DNA from: Neospora caninum Liverpool
Lineage: Eukaryota > Apicomplexa > Conoidasida > Eucoccidiorida > Sarcocystidae
DNA length: 64,000 nucleotides
Assembly: GCF_000208865.1 (NCBI RefSeq)
Contig: NC_018389.1
Location: forward strand, 1,178,001-1,242,000
Direction: 5' to 3'
The notes below the pieces were generated by a model that saw only the letters and a list, made by a program, of their open reading frames with translations, was not told where the DNA came from and did no database searches. A program made the translations under genes and the position numbers. Of this stretch, positions 49,138 to 60,000 are shown one piece after another; position 1 is the stretch's first letter; each line of letters opens with the position of its first letter.

Positions 49138-51707
49138 CTACTCCAGACTGAAGCCCCCTGAATCTCGCAAATATTCGAGCATGCCTTCTGGAAGAACCGG
49201 AGTCTCTGCAGCAGAGAGAGCACACATATCAAAGATACCCTAACACAGTAGAAGAGACATCCTTCACGTACAAATTCATATGATATACGGAACATGACGG
49301 TTTCCGACCGGCCCTGAACACACACACTCCAAATTCGCTCTCCTCTGTGTGCCTGATGACAACTGCCCGCCCCCAGGCTACAAAAGCTCAGTTCTCCATA
49401 CCTCTGTCAGCACTGTTTTTGGTGTAGTAGCTCGTGGCGACATAACGGAACGGAAGAGAGACAGTCTCGCAGCCCCTGTCATCCTGCAGAGAAACACCAG
49501 TCCACACTTGGAAGCGAGACGGGCACAGCGTACCAACAGGCAGCGCGCCCCCCTTCGAGGACATTCAATTATTGACGACGCAGTCTGGCATCTCTGCTTT
49601 TGTGCCAGTCGCTTACCACGGGTATTTCGGGGTCGTCGACGAATGGGATATCCGAAAGTGGAACCCGATCTGCAAGAAGCCCACGGCACGAAGATGTGTT
49701 ATGTAACTGGACAGCTAAGAAGAGAGTTCAACGCCTGTAGAGTGCGACACCGACCTGCAGCGTAGCGGAGGCCTCAGAAGGCCCTTCCTCACCTTCTAGG
49801 ATGATTTTCGTCACCAAGACTGCCGTATTCGTCGTCATTTGCTCTGGTCCTAGATTTCGTGAATGTTGGAGGTCGTGCTTCCGGACCTCCGCTGTTCGAT
49901 CATCAGAAGGAACATTCCCTGAAACGCAGACAAACCACCAGAAACCGACCTTAGCGCACCGTTTTTTCCCTTGGTTCTGCTCTTCAACTCGTGTCAAGTT
50001 TTGCCTCTTTCCAGAAGTTGACGCAAGACCGCCTACCGAGGATGCCTCCAAAAACACAAAGCTGGAACTTCTCTGCGTCTTCAGGTGCCAAGGTTTCTTC
50101 GGCGTCCATCTGAAAGAAACAAAATCGCAAGTAGTGAAACATCCCGGTTTTTCCATTTTAGGGGACTTCACTGAATCCTGTTCCATCGGTGAAACCCAAA
50201 TTAGTCAGCTTCAGAACTCGAAAGAAGCGACTGTCCTTATGGATGAATCAACCGTCCATCGTTATATTCCTTACCAAAGCAGCAAATGCAGTCCGAAAGC
50301 CACACCTAAATAAGGTTTCAGAAGACTGCCCGTACTGAAGTGATTTGCGATGTACGCGGGGTCGAGCGATATCTTACCCCAGCACTTCGTGTCTGTGGGC
50401 GCACCCCAACCGCGATCGTTTTTTACAGTCCACTCGAGACCTGACAAATCTCTCCACAAGTGTCTCATGGACACTCTGGGAGGCACAGAAGAGCAGGTTT
50501 ACTGCGCATTGCGTGGGTTTCACTTACGTCTAGTAAGACGGCTTTGTCCCACGCGAAGTCGTCCTTCAATTGGCCAATCGAAGCTGCACAGGACATCACG
50601 CCGAATGCCAGTTAAGATTGTTCCCAACAAAATCGGCACTCGCTTCGCCCCCACTACACCAACAGCTATTGATCAAACCAATCGCATCTCACTGCAGGAC
50701 GAGTGTCTCCCGCTATGGCTGCAGCAGACCGTCCGCCATACCTGTGAGAAACTTCGCATTGTATTTTTTCCTGACGTCCGGAATGTCACTGGAAAAGAAA
50801 TGGGCACAGAGGAACAGACATTCGCAAAGAGAGATTGCACCCCTGTTGCCCCTGTAGGGGTCTTCCATTCACCGACAGGAAAGGCGCCTTCGCTGTGACT
50901 GCGATTGTAAGCATAAGGAAATGTGTGTACACGTTCACAAATACGCATATGTATATATACGTTTTCGGTGAACTAGAACAGAAAAAATAGTCACCAAGAT
51001 GCGTACCGCCGGCCTTTGGATGATTCCTACCCATTGGACAGCGAATTCCGAATTTCTGCCTGCGTACCTTTCCAGAATGTTGGCGAAGATGACTCGCTCT
51101 GGTCCGATGACTTGGCAGATGTGCTCGTACTCAAGACTGCACCATTCCTGCACATGACACGGACAGGTGCCAGGGGCGACTGTCGCGTCGCGTTCAGCCT
51201 TACGGGTGCGTTTCCGGAGAAAGAAACCAGTGGGGGGTATCATCGAAAAAAGACAGAGCACCCTTTTGCGACGGAGAGGCAACGTCCCCACCAAACCGTA
51301 TTGCCCGGCCGGAAAGAAATTGCCCCTATTGTGTGCCCATCTCTTGGCAGGTGTATTCGTCTCATGCTGTTTTCGTTGCAGCCTGCGAAAAAAGCGAGTC
51401 CGCTTGGCAATTCGTTGGAGCCGATCTTTGGCACTGGTTGTCTGTTCTTCCTCGGCTGCAAACACGCCCGCCGACAGCCCTACAGCAGCAACTGGGTCTT
51501 CCTCCTCGTTTCTAACATTTGTCTACTGCGTGTGCCTCTTCCGCGCCTCTCCTCTGACCCTCTCTACCGCCATTTCCCGTCCATGCTCCGAACGTTCAGG
51601 GCGTTCACGTGGGCAGCGTTTTTGCTGGGAGCTGGGCCTGACCTTACTTCAATTTCCTCCTCGATGTTTTCAACGAGGTAACGCCTTTCAGAGAGTTCGG
51701 GCGCCAT
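49138..51707 (-). CDS. SFM1: SFM1-type SPOUT protein-arginine methyltransferase
   Basis: In yeast, Sfm1 (YOR021C) is a SPOUT-fold, SAM-dependent enzyme that monomethylates ribosomal protein Rps3 on arginine. Exons in transcript order: 51648-51707 (ATG), 51068-51147, 50742-50788, 50528-50583, 50037-50109, 49793-49918, 49617-49669, 49402-49483, 49138-49205 (TAG). They sum to 645 nt (214 residues), almost exactly the yeast length. Family signatures appear in order: RRYLVENIEEEIE, EWCSLEYEHICQVIG, KAVLLDMDAEETLAPED, the SAM-loop motif VFGGILGNVPSDDRT, RNLGPEQMTTNTAVLVT, PFVDDPEIPV, SLPFRYVATSYYT and PVLPEGMLEYL. All nine exons join with consistent phase, so the gene appears intact. It is divergent from the RAD5-like gene. 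The ATG at about 50109 is internal, not the start, because exon 50528-50583 joins it in frame. Substrate conservation with yeast is an inference. Confidence 0.92.
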
Positions 51708-54056
51708 CCTGGTATCCCCCTTTACATTTCTTTTTCCAAAGGGGGAAACAAGAGAGGCACTGGCGGATCAACACCGGCGATCAACCTGCGCAGATATTGG
51801 GGCTTTCAGGAAGAGCAGATTGCGGCAAAACCGTCAAGCGCTTGACTGTGACTGTGGGCGGTGGGGGAGGGGGGGTGGTAGGGAGGAATAAGGTAGATGC
51901 AAAGAAATCTGAGTCCGTATAACAGGAGATGAAACCAACGAGCTCCTCGGGACGACGGCCGGGTCACGGTCGTTTTCAGACACGACGGAAGGCAAACAGG
52001 TATTTCCTTGGTTCAGTCGCCATTGAGCAAGGGATTTTCAGGCGCATTCTTTGCCGCGGACAGAAGGGTTAAAGGACACTCAGTTCCTTCTGAAACAACA
52101 AGGCTGGTGACCTGCCTAGCAAACCGCTCAAACTTCGCTGCGCTGCGTGAAGCTGGCACGTGCAGCCACGCCTGCTGTGCGGTTCTACGTTAAAAGTCGG
52201 ATTGGAAAACGTCGGGGAAATCGGACGAGCGCTGCCTACAACGCAAAGGGTCTCTCCGTCTCTGCTTCCGTCTAAAAAGATCCCAAATTGCGGGCCATGG
52301 CCACGGCCTCTCCTCGTTGAGGGTAGCTTTCATGCTCGACGGTTGAAAACCCGCCTACAGACGGTCGCTGCGTCAGACCGCGAGCGAGTCCCTTTCACCC
52401 TTGGCGATTATGTTTCTTTTGCTTTGCCTGACGAGATTCCAGATCTCGGTTTCCGGATTTTCTCCTGAGAAATCAAGAGCGGCGATTGAGTGACATGCAA
52501 GCTTCAGCCCGCTTTTCGCCAGGTGGGGCGGCGCAGACGATTCGATTCTTGGCTCGCCAGCACATTTTGGAGAGAAAGGAATCGGCAGCACCCCCCTACG
52601 CGAAAGTCCGACAACAACCCTCGCATTCCGCTTCTTCAAATCGTTAGTCACATCAACTGTCTGTTGCAGCCGGATTGTACAGAACAGGCCTGGAACGCTT
52701 TCCGCTTTCTCTTTTCTCTCGATTTGCCTTTTTCTGATGTCTTGTGTTTCCTCGATCCAACCTTAGCCGACTTTTTTCCCTAGGCGCTTCCTCCCATGGA
52801 CCCAGAGTGTACGCGTGGAGGGTCGCGTCTTGTCTCCGGTTTCGAAGAATTCACGCAAGTGACTGCATGCCCACGACATGCACCCCTTTTCGCGTATGTC
52901 CAGGCAGTCGCCTTCTTTTTTCCTCTGGAAGTATCTTGCGCACGCTTCTCAGTCATCTCGCCTTGCCAGTGTGCATGTGTCGCGCTCCCTTCTTCGTCTG
53001 CGAGACACTCCGTCAATTTCGAGTCTGGGCCAGCAGCTCACCAAGACCTGAAGAAAAGTCTCCGTTTTTCGCTTCTTCAGTTCGATGACGCGAACTGCGC
53101 GAGTTTTGTTTCTCTTCCTTCCCTTGACAGCTCTTGCGCCGGTGCCTTAACAGTCGCACGTATCCCTTCTTCTGCAACGCCTGCGCGGTTCCCTTCCCCG
53201 CTTTCCTCTGTCGCTTCCTCTCTTGTTTTGCCGCTCTGCGCGGCGTGCCTCGGCTACACGGCATTTTCGTAACCCGTTCCCTTTTCGTCCGATTCTTCCG
53301 CGGTCTCTACAGGAAGGAAAACTCCCACCAATCTTGTCCCTGGGACGCGTGTCCTGCGGCGAAGTGTACAGCGGCTCTCGCCTGCGGTTTTGCCGTCGAA
53401 ACGCCAAAGCCTACGAAAGCGCAACTTCCAGAGGAGACAAGAGCTCCAAACCTGCGCGTCTCTCTGCCCTCGGAAATCCGCTGGCTCGCCTCCACGGTTT
53501 CGACCCCGTCGCGTTCGGCCTTCACGTCTGCCTGTTGCATTCGACACGGCTTCCACCGCCAGGCCGAGGAGTGAGGCGGCGTTCCTTCTCTTTTGAATAT
53601 CTTTTTACCCTCCGACTCAGAAAACGTTTCCTCGAAACCTCTCCTTTCCTTCCTCTGGATGCGAAATCGTCTCTCTCCATCCTCGCTGCTTCCGGATATC
53701 TCCCCCGTCCCTTCTTTCCTATTGGTCTCCCAGCCACTCCTATTCTCTTGTCCCAACCTTCTCGACTTCCCTCCCAGATTTCAACTGCCTTCGAGACAGT
53801 CGAGTTCTCTTGCTGCGGGCTGTCGACATGCTCTAATTGAGCTACCGCTGCCCCGCCTGGGCGTCTCCCGCACCGACGCCCGCTGCGTTGCGATGAATCC
53901 CGTTTGTCTTCTTTCTCCGATCTGCCCCTCTGCCGTCTTCTCTCTCTCTGTGTGCCCTCGTCTTTCTTCCTTCTCTCTTCTTCTGTTTGTTTCCTGCGCC
54001 TTCTCGCAGCCACTTGCGCCGCAACGCGAGGCGGCCGTGCTCTGTCGCCCATCAGA
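51708..54056. promoter_or_regulatory. Divergent intergenic region between SFM1-like and RAD5-like genes
   Basis: About 2.35 kb separates the two divergent start codons, so both promoters lie here. A G-rich tract (about 51857-51880) lies near the methyltransferase. From about 52,700 to 54,050 the plus strand is strongly pyrimidine-rich, a character common in coccidian 5' UTRs. That bias produces long unsupported open frames on both strands. No core promoter element can be named with confidence. Confidence 0.5.
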
Positions 54057-57000
54057 ATGGACCCGGCTCGCACGGCTCCCAGACGTCCGGAGAAACTGTC
54101 TCGCTCGCAGAAGCTGCTTGTAAGCCAGGTCACGAGTCTCCTCGCGGCTTCTGAGCAGACCGCCCTCTCGCTGCTTCAGACAGCGAACTGGGATGTCAAT
54201 GCAGCAGTAGATCTCTTCTTCTCGCAGCGGCCGGGTCCCGCTGGTTCTCAGCCTGCGCCGCTGGTTGAGCCTGCTCGCCGAGGCTCGTCAAACAGACAGC
54301 GCCGCGAAGAAGTCCCGCAACCCTTCCTCGCCACTCCTGTCTCGCGCAAAAGGCAGGGCGGATCCAACTCCGTTTCCTGCACGGCAAATCCTGCCTCTGC
54401 CCAGGCCGCGAATCCCTCGTCGCCCATTCTCCTCGACGACACGAGCGATGGAGAGACTCCGGAAACGCGCACGCAGGACACAGACTTTGATCCGCTCTCG
54501 AAGCTCGACGAAGGCGGCGGAGACCCCGCGGCTGTGCAGGGGAGAGCCCACACAGAGACAGCGCGCGAGCGGGGAGTCGCGGCTTCAGGTCGGTTTTGTC
54601 GAAAACGCCATGTGACAGAGGACGGCGTTGCGGAGTCTGGGAAGGCCCAGCTGAAAGAAGACGCCTCCAGACTGGAAAGCCGCCGACAATGGGGGCTCGC
54701 GGAGACACGGTTCCACTCTGGCAAGACAGCAGAAGACGTAGACGCGCAGACGGCTCCAGCGGCCGTTCCAGGCTGCCGGGAGAAAGAGTCTCAGACTATT
54801 TCTGATGGTCCCGCAGCCAAGCGCGCGAGACCCGGTGCGGAGGCTCTGAGCTGGCGGCCGCGAGGAAGAGAGGTACAGACGGCAGAGGCGGAAAAACTTC
54901 TCAAGTTTCTCCAACAAAAGTATGCGTGGAGGCAACAAGAGATTCTGCGAAGCCAAAGCCTCCTCAGCTCGGCGGGAGTCAAAGCGGACTGGACTACCTA
55001 CGTCGGCTACCTCACTCTCGATGCGACCATCATCACTGCCGCCTTCACCCGCCCGCTTCCTCAGGTCGGTCTCGTTTTCTCTCGCTCGCACACTGGCAAG
55101 CGCGGCTTACGCCTCATCTTGAGAGCGTGGGGGAGTTCACAGGGCCTGGACCACATGCAGCTTCCAGTGAAAACCCTAGGCACCTTTCGAGGGGGGCAGC
55201 CTCGCTATTTTCCTGCGTGCGGAAAACAGAGATCGTTTCTGGAGAGCATCAGATGCCGTGCGTGGATCTACACAATGGAGGATCTGTGGAGAAGGTTAGT
55301 GAGCTCGCGTGCGCCCGCGCCACCAAGCCGGCCCTCGAATAGAAACAGGCAAGGCGAGGGAAGAAGGGACAGCTGCCACGCGCTCCCGACTTTTGCCGCG
55401 CGTTGGTTTTTTGGTGATGAGCGACATTTGCGGTCTGGCCTCGTGTGCCTGAGTGCCCTTCAGCCGCAGATGCGCTTTGTCGGGGACGTCCGCGTTCAGC
55501 TTCCCGCCGCGAGAGGGACGTTTTTTCTTCCTCGGAAGGCGGCTCCGAAGCTTTACCGCGTGGATCCAGGGTTCGACGAGATTCGCGAGGATGCGCGAAA
55601 GCTGTTTGCGGCGAAGAAACTTTCGGGAGATTCCGGCGGCTCTGCGCGCACAGGCAAGAAGCGCACGCTGCCGGCTCTAACGACCCTGCTAGAGAATCTC
55701 ACAGATGCCTCCTGCACGCTTCGTCTGCTTCTTGGTGAGCGAGAGGCAGGACGAATCCAAAAAAGCCTCTCCAAGGAACTCCTCCTTCTTCTCCTTCTCG
55801 ATGTCATCAAGGTAAGAAGACACCAGTTTTTTAGGCGCCCTTCGCTTCTGCTGTCTGGCTCTTCGGTCGGTGGTTTTTCATCTCCACTTTCCTTTTCGGC
55901 GTCTCCGAAATCCTCGCAGGTCCACATCACGTGGGTCCCTGGGGCGCCTCCCGCCTTTCCTCTCCGTGTCGGCACGACGGTGACTGTGGCGGTCTACGTC
56001 TTTTTAACTTCCAATCTCTTCAGCCTCGAAAGGGCGAAAAACAGGTCAGAAACACCAGAAAGAACAGCCCCTGCCGAGAACCCAACGCCACTTCGGTGCA
56101 TCTGCACTTCTCCGTGTGCTTCTTCGATTCCGCGAACGGCTTCGTCTTCGTCCTCTCTCCCGAAAAGGAACTGCGTAGGCGGTCTCAGGAGGAATCCGTG
56201 TCGGTTCGTTGTGCTCCAGGTCGCCGCGCCGTTCTTCACGTCCCGTCCATTTGCTCCTTGTTCGTTTGCGTCCGCGGTCTCTGCGTGCTTCATCTCTCTC
56301 CGTTCCCCAGACGCGTCTTGTTCACTTGTGTGCTGTCCGCCCATTTTCAGCGTGAGTTTGGATCTCGGCGGACAGTGCAGCCACGCCCTGGCGACGCTGT
56401 TCCAAGCAGTGCGCGCGCCGATGAAGAGCCGAGCGGATCTCGTGGGAGTCCTTCCATCAGCGCCGTGTCCATCTGCGGCGGAACCCGCGGGTCCGGGTGT
56501 CCTGACAGCGCATCGGGTTCTCGACGGCAGCGCGTCCGCGGCAGGGGACGAGGACGAGGGCGGACGACGCGAAGAGGAAGGACACGAAGCGGAAGACGAC
56601 AGTGAATCTGAAGATGAAGAAGCTCTGGATGCCGGCAACCGTCTTTCCGACCTCGTCCTGGGCACTGAAACGGCGCTGCCGTCCTGCGCCTCGTCGTCGC
56701 TCTCGGCCGCGCCACCGAGTCTTCGCGCCTGCTCTGCCTCCCTCGCCCCTGCCTCGGCCCCTCCCCCTGCATGTGGTTCTGTCTCTGCAGGGGCCTTCGC
56801 GTCGAGTCGAGGCGGGGAAGTGTCCACTCGAGGGCGCCTGCGTCCGTCCCGTCGCGTTTTTCGGACGAGCCTCCGACGGTACCAAGAGGAAGGCTTGTAC
56901 TGGTTGGTGTCTCGCGAATCCAGGGACTTCGACTACTCGGCGGCCAAGAAGCAGATGGACAAGTGCAAACACCCAGACGAGCGGTTGGCATTTCTGCCTC

Positions 57001-60000
57001 CTTCTTGGCTCCGTCTCGAACTCCCTTCCAGCTTGCCTTCTTGGCTGCATGCGCCGCATGCAGCCTCTGCCCCCAGTCGCGGATCGAATGGCGGGAGCGA
57101 CCGTTCGCCCTTCACTGAGAAGCGTTCGGGGGCCGGTGGCGAGGTCTTGGACGCTCGAGAAGATCCTTTCTTCAGGTGGAACGGAGACAGACAGAACGCC
57201 ATTCGGCATCTCTTTTGCAACTTCGACGCCTGCGCATTCTCTCTCGCGTGTCCCACTTCCTCGAAAGCCGTCACCGGCGGCATTCTCGGCGACGCGATGG
57301 GGCTCGGAAAGACCGTGCAGCTCCTCGCGCTGGTTTCGACCGACCTCGTGCCTGCCTACGACCCTGGAGGAGCTGAGGGGGACGGCGCGCCGGCGACCGG
57401 AGACAGTCGTGACGCACAAGACGAGACCGAAGAACTCAAAGGACGCGAAGGGCCGAGGCGCCGGCAGGCAGCCGGAAGCCGAGCCGAAGCAGAGGAAAAG
57501 AGAGAGGATGAAAGGTCCGCGGGAGGGCGCGCGACAGGTCTGAGTCGCTCCACGGCATCCAGGCAACAAAAGCCAGGCTGCGAGAGAGAGGTCTGTGCTT
57601 CCTCGTCAAAGGCAGACGAATGTCTTCCTCTTGCTCCGCCGCCTCGCCCAGAGGTGATTGCGCAGCATCTCAAACCCGACGCGGAGGGCTACTATCCGGG
57701 CGGGACGCTGATTGTCGTGCCGCTCTCTCTGCTTTCTCAGTGGCGTGAGGAGATTCGCACGCACATGCAGCCGGGAGTGTGCTCCGTCTACGAGTACTAC
57801 GGTGCGGGCAGGAACAAGAATCCCGCGTTCCTCGCCTCGCACACTCTCGTGCTGACCACTTACCAGACTCTCGCGACAGACTTTCGGCAGGCTGGACGAC
57901 GCCCAGGCCTTGCGACCGGGTGTCTCCCTAGTGCGAAGGCGTCCCCGAACGCGGGCGGCGCGTCCTTCTTCTCGCCTTCGTCTTGTGGGGACGGAAAGGA
58001 GAGAGAAGACCGGAGCAGAAATGCGCCTGGCGGCAGAAACGCCGTCGCGTCGCCACTCCACGCCATTTTCTTCTACCGCGTCGTCCTCGACGAAGGCCAC
58101 ATCATCAAGAGCGCGCCCTCGAGCCAGAGCCAGGCTTGTTGCGCCATCAACGCCGAACGCAGGCAAGAAACACCCCGAGAAGGGACCGGAAAAGGGCGTC
58201 GGCTGAGAGACGGGAGGAATGCGGACCGGCCAGAGAACAAAAAGATCAAACAAACGGGAGCTCCGGAGGAGAGAACACACGGGCGCAGCCACACACTCTG
58301 CTGGATGGCGTTGGAAAGAATAGGGCGTTTTGGGGATATGCCCAGATTCCAGCTGTTCTGGAGACGCCTCGGTCGTTTGTGTGTACTATCCACGCCGGGA
58401 CTTACATCCCTGCAGAGGTTCAGAGTCGAATATCAGACTGTATCTCTGCATAACGCATCTATATATAAATGTGCTGTTTGTCAACGGCAGTCATTCCTTC
58501 TCGCATGCAGGAAGCCGCCGTGGAACGGCCGTCTAGCGTTTCGAGTGGACAGAGATAAACTGTCACGGTCCGTATGGAGCGCGTTTGAAAGAACAGGGTT
58601 TTGATCTGCTAATCCGTTAAACCGTGTGCTTCCTCTCAGGTGCACAGTCCATAATTCAGCCCCTAGGGAAGCCCCGGTGTATGTTTGTTTTTTCCAGGTG
58701 GATGCTCACGGGGACGCCTCTGCAGAACGACGTGAGCGACGCATTCGCTCTCGTCAAATTTCTCAAAATTCGGCCTATGGGGACGGCAGCCTGGTGGAAC
58801 GCGCATGTCGCGCAGCCTATGGAGCGGGGTACGCAATCCGTCACTGAGCACATGCAGTCTTCAGATTTCGTTTTTAAAGGCGTTCAACATGGGACAACGG
58901 GCGCTGCCCCGTCTTCTACAGTCCTCCGTCCGTTTCTTCAGAGAAAGATAGAGGCTACCAAATGCAGCCACGACGGCCCACGGGCAGGGCACAAACGGCC
59001 TAGGGCACTCGACCCGAAAGTCGTCCACCGAGCGTCGAGTCACGCGTCTGCAGATACACATGTGCTTCCGGGGCCTCCACGTATGTGTAGATATTTGTGG
59101 ATTGATGTATGTAGGAGCCAGATGTGTGTGTGCAGCTCTGCGCAATTGTTCGATCGGCATTCGCGTCCGCGAGCGTCTCGCGTGTGTTTTCGGCTCTGCG
59201 CTGTTTTTCCAGGCCAAACAGCTGCAGCGATTAGCACGGTGCGTAGCATTTTGCTGCCTCTGATGCTTCGCCGCCACGCCAACTCGAGGGGTGAAGACGG
59301 AAAACCGATTCTGCCGCTTCCTCCCATCTCCTTCCACTGCTTCAGCGTGTGCCTCACCCCGTTCGAGCGCGCACTCTACATGGTAAGACTGGCCGCAGCG
59401 GTGAGGGTCAAGCGGAGCCAGCCGCCCAAAAAAAAACGCCGCCTACTCGAAGGTGCACTCATCGGGAGTTGTGTGTAGAGAGGTTCTCTATGGAGATGCG
59501 TGAATGGAAATGCGTGAATGGAGATGCGGAGAAGGAGGACAAAAGCACACGTGGGGTGTCTCCATTAGATGCAAGAACCAAGATGCAGAGCTCAGGTGGT
59601 CGCGCATGAGAGACACCTGCCGAATTCCCGAATCTGTTTTTACATAGCTCTGGAGAGGGTCTGCGTAGATCCCCGCACGTTTAGCCGTCGATGGGTTTGT
59701 GGAAACAAGGAGACCTCAGATCCGGGCATCGGAACAGCTGAAGGTCCGCGAGGCGACCAGATCGGCAGAGTACGCCACGTAGTAGTCATAGTACTCGTGA
59801 GACAGATAGGCTTTGGGGGTGATGTTTCATGTTCCTGTCTCAGATCCTTGTACCTTCTTCGTCTTCTCTCTCCGAACCTTTGATCTCTCTGGCCCTCTCT
59901 GTCGTGTTTCGCCCGAGGGTCGTGGTCCGTCCCCGTCTCTCTGCGGTGGGATCCACGGTGGCTCTCAATCGAAGCCAAGACGCGAAGACGAAGAGACGAG

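Noticed and set aside
50037..50109. ATG at 50109 as the start of the methyltransferase
   Set aside because: The upstream exon 50528-50583 ends AVLLD in phase 0 and joins directly to this ATG. The full N-terminal family blocks lie further upstream, beginning at 51707.
52700..54020. Multiple 100-200 codon frames upstream of the RAD5-like gene on both strands
   Set aside because: The sequence is strongly pyrimidine-biased on the plus strand, which removes stop codons by composition. Products are low-complexity Ser/Phe/Leu/Arg mixtures with no domain and no splice context.
55994..57569. Long minus-strand frames (277 and 370 codons) across the RAD5-like gene
   Set aside because: They are antisense to a GC-rich coding exon that carries the SNF2 motifs, and the products are Arg/Pro/Ala-rich with no domain.
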